Positions 38,040 through 50,727 of a stretch of 64,000 nt of DNA are shown piece after piece. This DNA comes from Phorcus lineatus. Taxonomy: Eukaryota; Mollusca; Gastropoda; Trochida; Trochidae. The notes under the pieces are model-generated. The model saw only the letters and a list, made by a program, of their open reading frames with translations. It was not told the origin of the DNA and searched no databases. Location of the stretch: the NCBI GenBank assembly GCA_921293015.1, contig OV121087.1:9808501-9872500 (forward strand), written 5' to 3'. How positions within the stretch are numbered: the first letter of the stretch is position 1; each line of letters begins with the position of its first letter. The position numbers were made by a program, and so were the translations under genes.

Positions 38040-40535
38040 TCAAATGTACATCACATTGTGTTCTATCGATTGAGCAATACCAATTTCCTGTCCGATTCTT
38101 GGTTTGGGCTCCAGATTCGAGCTTAACCAGGTACAAATAGCCGATTTTGACCAAAATCGCGTAAAAAGACTAAGTCGAAAATTTACACATTCTTGCACCT
38201 GGCGCGATAACTTTCTTAAAAATGCATATTTCTGAACCAAACTTTCATCAAATGTACATCACATTGTGTTCTATCGATTGAGCAATACCAATTTCCTGTC
38301 CGATTCTTGGTTTGGGCTCCAGATTCGAGCTTAAACAGGTACAAATAGTCGATTTTGACCAAAATCGCGTAAAAAGACTAAGTCGAAAATCTACACATTG
38401 TTGGACCTTGCGCGATAACTTTCTTAAAAATGCATATTTCTGAACCAAACTTTCATCAAATGTACATCACATTGTGTTCTATCGATTGAGCAATACCAAT
38501 TTCCTGTTTGATTTTTGGTTTGGGCTCCAGATTCGAGCTTAAACAGGTACAAATAGCCGATTTTGACCAAAATCACGAAAAAAGACTAAGTCGAAAATCT
38601 ACACATTGTTGCACCTGGCCCGATAACTTTCTTAAAAATGCATATTTCTGAACCAAACTTTCATCAAATGTACATCACATTGTGTTCTATCGATTGAGCA
38701 ATACCAATTTCCTATCCGATTCTTGGTTTGGGCTCCAGATTCGAGCTTAAACAGGTACAAATAGCCGATTTTGACCAAAATCGCGTAAAAAGACTAAGTC
38801 AAAAATCTACACATTGTTGCACCTGGCCCGATAACTTTCTTAAAAATGCATATTTCTGAACCAAACTTTCATCAAATGTACATCACATTGTGTTCTATCG
38901 ATTGAGCAATACCAATTTCCTGTCTGATTTTTGGTTTGGGCTCCAGATTCGAGCTTAAACAGGTACAAATAGCCGATTTTGACCAAAATCGCGTAAAAAG
39001 ACTAAGTCGAAAATCTACACATTGTTGGACCTTGCGCGATAACTTTCTTAAAAATGCATATTTCTGAACCAAACTTTCATCAAATGTACATCACATTGTG
39101 TTCTATCGATTGAGCAATACCAATTTCCTGTCTGATTTTTGGTTTGGGCTCCGGATTCGAGCTTAAACAGGTACAAATAGCCGATTTTGACCAAAATCGC
39201 GTAAAAAGACTAAGTAAAAAATCTACACATTGTTGCACCTGGCGCGATAACTTTCTTAAAAATGCATATTTCTGAACCAAACTTTCATCAAATGTACATC
39301 ACATTGTGTTCTATCGATTGAGCAATACCAATTTCCTGTCCGATTCTTGGTTTGGGCTCCAGATTCGAGCTTAACCAGGTACAAATAGCCGATTTTGACC
39401 AAAATCGCGTAAAAAGACTAAGTCGAAAATTTACACATTCTTGCACCTGGCGCGATAACTTTCTTAAAAATGCATATTTCTGAACCAAACTTTCATCAAA
39501 TGTACATCACATTGTGTTCTATCGATTGAGCAATACCAATTTCCTGTCCGATTCTTGGTTTGGGCTCCAGATTCGAGCTTAAACAGGTACAAATAGTCGA
39601 TTTTGACCAAAATCGCGTAAAAAGACTAAGTCGAAAATCTACACATTGTTGGACCTTGCGCGATAACTTTCTTAAAAATGCATATTTCTGAACCAAACTT
39701 TCATCAAATGTACATCACATTGTGTTCTATCGATTGAACAATACCAATTTCCTGTTTGATTTTTGGTTTGGGCTCCAGATTCGAGCTTAAACAGGTACAA
39801 ATAGCCGATTTTGACCAAAATCACGAAAAAAGACTAAGTCGAAAATCTACACATTGTTGCACCTGGCCCGATAACTTTCTTAAAAATGCATATTTCTGAA
39901 CCAAACTTTCATCAAATGTACATCACATTGTGTTCTATCGATTGAGCAATACCAATTTCCTATCCGATTCTTGGTTTGGGCTCCAGATTCGAGCTTAAAC
40001 AGGTACAAATAGCCGATTTTGACCAAAATCGCGTAAAAAGACTAAGTCAAAAATCTACACATTGTTGCACCTGGCCCGATAACTTTCTTAAAAATGCATA
40101 TTTCTGAACCAAACTTTCATCAAATGTACATCACATTGTGTTCTATCGATTGAGCAATACCAATTTCCTGTCTGATTTTTGGTTTGGGCTCCAGATTCGA
40201 GCTTAAACAGGTACAAATAGCCGATTTTGACCAAAATCGCGTAAAAAGACTAAGTCGAAAATCTACACATTGTTGGACCTTGCGCGATAACTTTCTTAAA
40301 AATGCATATTTCTGAACCAAACTTTCATCAAATGTACATCACATTGTGTTCTATCGATTGAGCAATACCAATTTCCTGTCTGATTTTTGGTTTGGGCTCC
40401 GGATTCGAGCTTAAACAGGTACAAATAGCCGATTTTGACCAAAATCGCGTAAAAAGACTAAGTAAAAAATCTACACATTGTTGCACCTGGCGCGATAACT
40501 TTCTTAAAAATGCATATTTCTGAACCAAACTTTCA

Positions 40536-40743
40536 TCAAATGTACATCACATTGTGTTCTATCGATTGAGCAATACCAATTTCCTGTCTGATTTTTGGTT
40601 TGGGCTCCAGATTCGAGCTTAAACAGGTACAAATAGCCGATTTTGACCAAAATCGCGTAAAAAGACTAAGTAAAAAATCTACACATTGTTGCACCTGGCG
40701 CGATAACTTTCTTAAAAATGCATATTTCTGAACCAAACTTTCA
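40536..40743. repeat. Reference monomer (L type, 208 bp)
   Basis: This copy can serve as a reference for the common L type. It begins at the conserved atgtacat palindrome region, has the variable bases t54, t59, a137 and a138, carries the intact 18-bp dyad at bases 103-120, and ends with the atgcat region and accaaacttt. CpG sites in the consensus lie at bases 28, 54, 79, 103, 119, 121, 137, 164 and 166; L has lost those at 54 and 137. No internal tandem subrepeat is evident, although the octamer cacattgt occurs twice (bases 13-20 and 147-154). Confidence 0.9.
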
Positions 40744-43700
40744 TCAAATGTACATCACATTGTGTTCTATCGATTGAGCAATACCAATTTCCTGTCTGAT
40801 TTTTGGTTTGGGCTCCAGATTCGAGCTTAAACAGGTACAAATAGTCGATTTTGACCAAAATCGCGTAAAAAGACTAAGTCGAAAATCTACACATTGTTGG
40901 ACCTTGCGCGATAACTTTCTTAAAAATGCATATTTCTGAACCAAACTTTCATCAAATGTACATCACATTGTGTTCTATCGATTGAGCAATACCAATTTCC
41001 TGTTTGATTTTTGGTTTGGGCTCCAGATTCGAGCTTAAACAGGTACAAATAGCCGATTTTGACCAAAATCACGAAAAAAGACTAAGTCGAAAATCTACAC
41101 ATTGTTGCACCTGGCCCGATAACTTTCTTAAAAATGCATATTTCTGAACCAAACTTTCATCAAATGTACATCACATTGTGTTCTATCGATTGAGCAATAC
41201 CAATTTCCTATCCGATTCTTGGTTTGGGCTCCAGATTCGAGCTTAAACAGGTACAAATAGCCGATTTTGACCAAAATCGCGTAAAAAGACTAAGTCAAAA
41301 ATCTACACATTGTTGCACCTGGCCCGATAACTTTCTTAAAAATGCATATTTCTGAACCAAACTTTCATCAAATGTACATCACATTGTGTTCTATCGATTG
41401 AGCAATACCAATTTCCTGTCTGATTTTTGGTTTGGGCTCCAGATTCGAGCTTAAACAGGTACAAATAGCCGATTTTGACCAAAATCGCGTAAAAAGACTA
41501 AGTCGAAAATCTACACATTGTTGGACCTTGCGCGATAACTTTCTTAAAAATGCATATTTCTGAACCAAACTTTCATCAAATGTACATCACATTGTGTTCT
41601 ATCGATTGAGCAATACCAATTTCCTGTCTGATTTTTGGTTTGGGCTCCGGATTCGAGCTTAAACAGGTACAAATAGCCGATTTTGACCAAAATCGCGTAA
41701 AAAGACTAAGTAAAAAATCTACACATTGTTGCACCTGGCGCGATAACTTTCTTAAAAATGCATATTTCTGAACCAAACTTTCATCAAATGTACATCACAT
41801 TGTGTTCTATCGATTGAGCAATACCAATTTCCTGTCTGATTTTTGGTTTGGGCTCCAGATTCGAGCTTAAACAGGTACAAATAGCCGATTTTGACCAAAA
41901 TCGCGTAAAAAGACTAAGTCAAAAATCTACACATTGTTGCACCTGGCGCGATAACTTTCTTAAAAATGCATATTTCTGAACCAAACTTTCATCAAATGTA
42001 CATCACATTGTGTTCTATCGATTGAGCAATACCAATTTCCTGTCTGATTTTTGGTTTGGGCTCCAGATTCGAGCTTAAACAGGTACAAATAGCCGATTTT
42101 GACCAAAATCGCGTAAAAAGACTAAGTAAAAAATCTACACATTGTTGCACCTGGCGCGATAACTTTCTTAAAAATGCATATTTCTGAACCAAACTTTCAT
42201 CAAATGTACATCACATTGTGTTCTATCGATTGAGCAATACCAATTTCCTGTCTGATTTTTGGTTTGGGCTCCAGATTCGAGCTTAAACAGGTACAAATAG
42301 TCGATTTTGACCAAAATCGCGTAAAAAGACTAAGTCGAAAATCTACACATTGTTGGACCTTGCGCGATAACTTTCTTAAAAATGCATATTTCTGAACCAA
42401 ACTTTCATCAAATGTACATCACATTGTGTTCTATCGATTGAGCAATACCAATTTCCTGTTTGATTTTTGGTTTGGGCTCCAGATTCGAGCTTAAACAGGT
42501 ACAAATAGCCGATTTTGACCAAAATCACGAAAAAAGACTAAGTCGAAAATCTACACATTGTTGCACCTGGCCCGATAACTTTCTTAAAAATGCATATTTC
42601 TGAACCAAACTTTCATCAAATGTACATCACATTGTGTTCTATCGATTGAGCAATACCAATTTCCTATCCGATTCTTGGTTTGGGCTCCAGATTCGAGCTT
42701 AAACAGGTACAAATAGCCGATTTTGACCAAAATCGCGTAAAAAGACTAAGTCAAAAATCTACACATTGTTGCACCTGGCCCGATAACTTTCTTAAAAATG
42801 CATATTTCTGAACCAAACTTTCATCAAATGTACATCACATTGTGTTCTATCGATTGAGCAATACCAATTTCCTGTCTGATTTTTGGTTTGGGCTCCAGAT
42901 TCGAGCTTAAACAGGTACAAATAGCCGATTTTGACCAAAATCGCGTAAAAAGACTAAGTCGAAAATCTACACATTGTTGGACCTTGCGCGATAACTTTCT
43001 TAAAAATGCATATTTCTGAACCAAACTTTCATCAAATGTACATCACATTGTGTTCTATCGATTGAGCAATACCAATTTCCTGTCTGATTTTTGGTTTGGG
43101 CTCCGGATTCGAGCTTAAACAGGTACAAATAGCCGATTTTGACCAAAATCGCGTAAAAAGACTAAGTAAAAAATCTACACATTGTTGCACCTGGCGCGAT
43201 AACTTTCTTAAAAATGCATATTTCTGAACCAAACTTTCATCAAATGTACATCACATTGTGTTCTATCGATTGAGCAATACCAATTTCCTGTCTGATTTTT
43301 GGTTTGGGCTCCAGATTCGAGCTTAAACAGGTACAAATAGCCGATTTTGACCAAAATCGCGTAAAAAGACTAAGTCAAAAATCTACACATTGTTGCACCT
43401 GGCGCGATAACTTTCTTAAAAATGCATATTTCTGAACCAAACTTTCATCAAATGTACATCACATTGTGTTCTATCGATTGAGCAATACCAATTTCCTGTC
43501 CGATTCTTGGTTTGGGCTCCAGATTCGAGCTTAACCAGGTACAAATAGCCGATTTTGACCAAAATCGCGTAAAAAGACTAAGTCGAAAATTTACACATTC
43601 TTGCACCTGGCGCGATAACTTTCTTAAAAATGCATATTTCTGAACCAAACTTTCATCAAATGTACATCACATTGTGTTCTATCGATTGAGCAATACCAAT

Positions 43701-45735
43701 TTCCTGTCCGATTCTTGGTTTGGGCTCCAAATTCGAGCTTAAACAGGTACAAATAGCCGATTTTGACCAAAATCGCGTAAAAAGACTACGTCGAAAATCT
43801 ACACATTCTTGCACCTGGCGCGATAACTTTCTTAAAAATGCATATTTCTGAACCAAACTTTCATCAAATGTACATCACATTGTGTTCTATCGATTGAGCA
43901 ATACCAATTTCCTGTCTGATTTTTGGTTTGGGCTCCAGATTCGAGCTTAAACAGGTACAAATAGCCGATTTTGACCAAAATCGCGTAAAAAGACTGAGTA
44001 AAAAATCTACACATTCTTGCACCTGGCGCGATAACTTTCTTAAAAATGCATATTTCTGAACCAAACTTTCATCAAATGTACATCACATTGTGTTCTATCG
44101 ATTGAGCAATACCAATTTCCTGTCCGATTCTTGGTTTGGGCTCCAGATTCGAGCTTAACCAGGTACAAATAGCCGATTTTGACCAAAATCGCGTAAAAAG
44201 ACTAAGTCGAAAATTTACACATTCTTGCACCTGGCGCGATAACTTTCTTAAAAATGCATATTTCTGAACCAAACTTTCATCAAATGTACATCACATTGTG
44301 TTCTATCGATTGAGCAATACCAATTTCCTGTCTGATTTTTGGTTTGGGCTCCAGATTCGAGCTTAAACAGGTACAAATAGTCGATTTTGACCAAAATCGC
44401 GTAAAAAGACTAAGTCGAAAATCTACACATTGTTGGACCTTGCGCGATAACTTTCTTAAAAATGCATATTTCTGAACCAAACTTTCATCAAATGTACATC
44501 ACATTGTGTTCTATCGATTGAGCAATACCAATTTCCTGTTTGATTTTTGGTTTGGGCTCCAGATTCGAGCTTAAACAGGTACAAATAGCCGATTTTGACC
44601 AAAATCACGAAAAAAGACTAAGTCGAAAATCTACACATTGTTGCACCTGGCCCGATAACTTTCTTAAAAATGCATATTTCTGAACCAAACTTTCATCAAA
44701 TGTACATCACATTGTGTTCTATCGATTGAGCAATACCAATTTCCTATCCGATTCTTGGTTTGGGCTCCAGATTCGAGCTTAAACAGGTACAAATAGCCGA
44801 TTTTGACCAAAATCGCGTAAAAAGACTAAGTCAAAAATCTACACATTGTTGCACCTGGCCCGATAACTTTCTTAAAAATGCATATTTCTGAACCAAACTT
44901 TCATCAAATGTACATCACATTGTGTTCTATCGATTGAGCAATACCAATTTCCTGTCTGATTTTTGGTTTGGGCTCCAGATTCGAGCTTAAACAGGTACAA
45001 ATAGCCGATTTTGACCAAAATCGCGTAAAAAGACTAAGTCGAAAATCTACACATTGTTGGACCTTGCGCGATAACTTTCTTAAAAATGCATATTTCTGAA
45101 CCAAACTTTCATCAAATGTACATCACATTGTGTTCTATCGATTGAGCAATACCAATTTCCTGTCTGATTTTTGGTTTGGGCTCCGGATTCGAGCTTAAAC
45201 AGGTACAAATAGCCGATTTTGACCAAAATCGCGTAAAAAGACTAAGTAAAAAATCTACACATTGTTGCACCTGGCGCGATAACTTTCTTAAAAATGCATA
45301 TTTCTGAACCAAACTTTCATCAAATGTACATCACATTGTGTTCTATCGATTGAGCAATACCAATTTCCTGTCTGATTTTTGGTTTGGGCTCCAGATTCGA
45401 GCTTAAACAGGTACAAATAGCCGATTTTGACCAAAATCGCGTAAAAAGACTAAGTAAAAAATCTACACATTGTTGCACCTGGCGCGATAACTTTCTTAAA
45501 AATGCATATTTCTGAACCAAACTTTCATCAAATGTACATCACATTGTGTTCTATCGATTGAGCAATACCAATTTCCTGTCCGATTCTTGGTTTGGGCTCC
45601 AGATTCGAGCTTAACCAGGTACAAATAGCCGATTTTGACCAAAATCGCGTAAAAAGACTAAGTCGAAAATTTACACATTCTTGCACCTGGCGCGATAACT
45701 TTCTTAAAAATGCATATTTCTGAACCAAACTTTCA

Positions 45736-45943
45736 TCAAATGTACATCACATTGTGTTCTATCGATTGAGCAATACCAATTTCCTGTCCGATTCTTGGTT
45801 TGGGCTCCAAATTCGAGCTTAAACAGGTACAAATAGCCGATTTTGACCAAAATCGCGTAAAAAGACTACGTCGAAAATTTACACATTCTTGCACCTGGCG
45901 CGATAACTTTCTTAAAAATGCATATTTCTGAACCAAACTTTCA
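45736..45943. repeat. C front / W rear hybrid monomer
   Basis: It has a75 and c134 as in C, then g138, t144 and c153 as in W, so the junction is between bases 134 and 138. Its homologue one HOR unit earlier (43656) has g138 and c153 but c144, so one of the two was further changed, probably by conversion. Confidence 0.82.
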
Positions 45944-46567
45944 TCAAATGTACATCACATTGTGTTCTATCGATTGAGCAATACCAATTTCCTGTCTGAT
46001 TTTTGGTTTGGGCTCCAGATTCGAGCTTAAACAGGTACAAATAGCCGATTTTGACCAAAATCGCGTAAAAAGACTGAGTAAAAAATCTACACATTGTTGC
46101 ACCTGGCGCGATAACTTTCTTAAAAATGCATATTTCTGAACCAAACTTTCATCAAATGTACATCACATTGTGTTCTATCGATTGAGCAATACCAATTTCC
46201 TGTCCGATTCTTGGTTTGGGCTCCAGATTCGAGCTTAACCAGGTACAAATAGCCGATTTTGACCAAAATCGCGTAAAAAGACTAAGTCGAAAATTTACAC
46301 ATTCTTGCACCTGGCGCGATAACTTTCTTAAAAATGCATATTTCTGAACCAAACTTTCATCAAATGTACATCACATTGTGTTCTATCGATTGAGCAATAC
46401 CAATTTCCTGTCCGATTCTTGGTTTGGGCTCCAAATTCGAGCTTAAACAGGTACAAATAGCCGATTTTGACCAAAATCGCGTAAAAAGACTACGTCAAAA
46501 ATCTACACATTGTTGCACCTGGCGCGATAACTTTCTTAAAAATGCATATTTCTGAACCAAACTTTCA

Positions 46568-49500
46568 TCAAATGTACATCACATTGTGTTCTATCGATTG
46601 AGCAATACCAATTTCCTGTCTGATTTTTGGTTTGGGCTCCGGATTCGAGCTTAAACAGGTACAAATAGCCGATTTTGACCAAAATCGCGTAAAAAGACTA
46701 AGTAAAAAATCTACACATTGTTGCACCTGGCGCGATAACTTTCTTAAAAATGCATATTTCTGAACCAAACTTTCATCAAATGTACATCACATTGTGTTCT
46801 ATCGATTGAGCAATACCAATTTCCTGTCTGATTTTTGGTTTGGGCTCCAGATTCGAGCTTAAACAGGTACAAATAGCCGATTTTGACCAAAATCGCGTAA
46901 AAAGACTAAGTCGAAAATCTACACATTGTTGCACCTGGCGCGATAACTTTCTTAAAAATGCATATTTCTGAACCAAACTTTCATCAAATGTACATCACAT
47001 TGTGTTCTATCGATTGAGCAATACCAATTTCCTGTCTGATTTTTGGTTTGGGCTCCGGATTCGAGCTTAAACAGGTACAAATAGCCGATTTTGACCAAAA
47101 TCGCGTAAAAAGACTAAGTAAAAAATCTACACATTGTTGCACCTGGCGCGATAACTTTCTTAAAAATGCATATTTCTGAACCAAACTTTCATCAAATGTA
47201 CATCACATTGTGTTCTATCGATTGAGCAATACCAATTTCCTGTCTGATTTTTGGTTTGGGCTCCAGATTCGAGCTTAAACAGGTACAAATAGCCGATTTT
47301 GACCAAAATCGCGTAAAAAGACTAAGTAAAAAATCTACACATTGTTGCACCTGGCGCGATAACTTTCTTAAAAATGCATATTTCTGAACCAAACTTTCAT
47401 CAAATGTACATCACATTGTGTTCTATCGATTGAGCAATACCAATTTCCTGTCTGATTTTTGGTTTGGGCTCCAGATTCGAGCTTAAACAGGTACAAATAG
47501 CCGATTTTGACCAAAATCGCGTAAAAAGACTAAGTAAAAAATCTACACATTGTTGCACCTGGCGCGATAACTTTCTTAAAAATGCATATTTCTGAACCAA
47601 ACTTTCATCAAATGTACATCACATTGTGTTCTATCGATTGAGCAATACCAATTTCCTGTCCGATTCTTGGTTTGGGCTCCAGATTCCAACTTAACCAGGT
47701 ACAAATAGCCGATTTTGACCAAAATCGCGTAAAAAGACTAAGTCGAAAATTTACACATTCTTGCACCTGGCGCGATAACTTTCTTAAAAATGCATATTTC
47801 TGAACCAAACTTTCATCAAATGTACATCACATTGTGTTCTATCGATTGAGCAATACCAATTTCCTGTCCGATTCTTGGTTTGGGCTCCAAATTCGAGCTT
47901 AAACAGGTACAAATAGCCGATTTTGACCAAAATCGCGTAAAAAGACTAAGTCAAAAATCTACACATTGTTGCACCTGGCGCGATAACTTTCTTAAAAATG
48001 CATATTTCTGAACCAAACTTTCATCAAATGTACATCACATTGTGTTCTATCGATTGAGCAATACCAATTTCCTGTCCGATTCTTGGTTTGGGCTCCAGAT
48101 TCGAGCTTAACCAGGTACAAATAGCCGATTTTGACCAAAATCGCGTAAAAAGACTAAGTCGAAAATTTACACATTCTTGCACCTGGCGCGATAACTTTCT
48201 TAAAAATGCATATTTCTGAACCAAACTTTCATCAAATGTACATCACATTGTGTTCTATCGATTGAGCAATACCAATTTCCTGTCCGATTCTTGGTTTGGG
48301 CTCCAAATTCGAGCTTAAACAGGTACAAATAGCCGATTTTGACCAAAATCGCGTAAAAAGACTACGTCAAAAATCTACACATTGTTGCACCTGGCGCGAT
48401 AACTTTCTTAAAAATGCATATTTCTGAACCAAACTTTCATCAAATGTACATCACATTGTGTTCTATCGATTGAGCAATACCAATTTCCTGTCTGATTTTT
48501 GGTTTGGGCTCCAGATTCGAGCTTAAACAGGTACAAATAGCCGATTTTGTCCAAAATCGCGTAAAAAGACTAAGTCGAAAATCTACACATTGTTGCACCT
48601 GGCGCGATAACTTTCTTAAAAATGCATATTTCTGAACCAAACTTTCCTCAAATGTACATCACATTGTGTTCTATCGATTGAGCAATACCAATTTCCTGTC
48701 TGATTTTTGGTTTGGGCTCCAGATTCGAGCTTAAACAGGTACAAATAGCCGATTTTGACCAAAATCGCGTAAAAAGACTAAGTAAAAAATCTACACATTG
48801 TTGCACCTGGCGCGATAACTTTCTTAAAAATGCATATTTCTGAACCAAACTTTCATCAAATGTACATCACATTGTGTTCTATCGATTGAGCAATACCAAT
48901 TTCCTGTCCGATTCTTGGTTTGGGCTCCAGATTCGAGCTTAACCAGGTACAAATAGCCGATTTTGACCAAAATCGCGTAAAAAGACTAAGTCGAAAATTT
49001 ACACATTCTTGCACCTGGCGCGATAACTTTCTTAAAAATGCATATTTCTGAACCAAACTTTCATCAAATGTACATCACATTGTGTTCTATCGATTGAGCA
49101 ATACCAATTTCCTGTCCGATTCTTGGTTTGGGCTCCAAATTCGAGCTTAAACAGGTACAAATAGCCGATTTTGACCAAAATCGCGTAAAAAGACTACGTC
49201 AAAAATCTACACATTGTTGCACCTGGCGCGATAACTTTCTTAAAAATGCATATTTCTGAACCAAACTTTCATCAAATGTACATCACATTGTGTTCTATCG
49301 ATTGAGCAATACCAATTTCCTGTCTGATTTTTGGTTTGGGCTCCAGATTCGAGCTTAAACAGGTACAAATAGCCGATTTTGACCAAAATCGCGTAAAAAG
49401 ACTAAGTAAAAAATCTACACATTGTTGCACCTGGCGCGATAACTTTCTTAAAAATGCATATTTCTGAACCAAACTTTCATCAAATGTACATCACATTGTG

Positions 49501-50727
49501 TTCTATCGATTGAGCAATACCAATTTCCTGTCTGATTTTTGGTTTGGGCTCCAGATTCGAGCTTAAACAGGTACAAATAGCCGATTTTGACCAAAATCGC
49601 GTAAAAAGACTAAGTAAAAAATCTACACATTGTTGCACCTGGCGCGATAACTTTCTTAAAAATGCATATTTCTGAACCAAACTTTCATCAAATGTACATC
49701 ACATTGTGTTCTATCGATTGAGCAATACCAATTTCCTGTCCGATTCTTGGTTTGGGCTCCAGATTCGAGCTTAACCAGGTACAAATAGCCGATTTTGACC
49801 AAAATCGCGTAAAAAGACTAAGTCGAAAATTTACACATTCTTGCACCTGGCGCGATAACTTTCTTAAAAATGCATATTTCTGAACCAAACTTTCATCAAA
49901 TGTACATCACATTGTGTTCTATCGATTGAGCAATACCAATTTCCTGTCCGATTCTTGGTTTGGGCTCCAAATTCGAGCTTAAACAGGTACAAATAGCCGA
50001 TTTTGACCAAAATCGCGTAAAAAGACTACGTCAAAAATCTACACATTGTTGCACCTGGCGCGATAACTTTCTTAAAAATGCATATTTCTGAACCAAACTT
50101 TCATCAAATGTACATCACATTGTGTTCTATCGATTGAGCAATACCAATTTCCTGTCTGATTTTTGGTTTGGGCTCCAGATTCGAGCTTAAACAGGTACAA
50201 ATAGCCGATTTTGACCAAAATCGCGTAAAAAGACTACGTCAAAAATCTACACATTGTTGCACCTGGCGCGATAACTTTCTTAAAAATGCATATTTCTGAA
50301 CCAAACTTTCATCAAATGTACATCACATTGTGTTCTATCGATTGAGCAATACCAATTTCCTGTCCGATTCTTGGTTTGGGCTCCAGATTCGAGCTTAACC
50401 AGGTACAAATAGCCGATTTTGACCAAAATCGCGTAAAAAGACTAAGTCGAAAATTTACACATTCTTGCACCTGGCGCGATAACTTTCTTAAAAATGCATA
50501 TTTCTGAACCAAACTTTCATCAAATGTACATCACATTGTGTTCTATCGATTGAGCAATACCAATTTCCTGTCCGATTCTTGGTTTGGGCTCCAAATTCGA
50601 GCTTAAACAGGTACAAATAGCCGATTTTGACCAAAATCGCGTAAAAAGACTACGTCAAAAATCTACACATTGTTGCACCTGGCGCGATAACTTTCTTAAA
50701 AATGCATATTTCTGAACCAAACTTTCA
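46568..50727. repeat. P/L/W/C/F zone without a fixed period
   Basis: Order: P-R-P-L-L-W-C-W-C-F-L-W-C-L-L-W-C-(L/C)-W-C. The C at 47816 has a134. W at 47608 has private changes at bases 80 and 82. The series P-L-L-W-C resembles 59048 and 60920, so this zone and the right end share ancestry. Confidence 0.85.
50104..50311. repeat. L front / C rear hybrid monomer
   Basis: It has t54, t59 and g75 as in L, then c134 and a138 as in C, so the junction is between bases 75 and 134. It is followed by W. Confidence 0.82.

Larger units (their letters stand above)
38040..46567. repeat. T-U-V-K-P HOR series, 6 to 10 monomers per unit
   Basis: After a W (38040): T4-U-V-K-P-W / T4-U-V-K-P-L / T-U-V-K-P-M-L / T-U-V-K-P-M-W-C-L-W / T-U-V-K-P-L-W-C-L-W-C. 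Units start at 38248, 39496, 40744, 42200 and 44280, so periods are 1,248, 1,248, 1,456 and 2,080 bp. In this block V carries c165, a U-type rear base, unlike V after 51 kb (g165). L at 43864 and 45944 share a133g. Confidence 0.9.

Noticed and set aside
43832..44014. 60-aa minus-strand frame, repeated at 45912-46094
   Set aside because: It overlaps the other satellite frames and depends on the single change a133g in two related L monomers.
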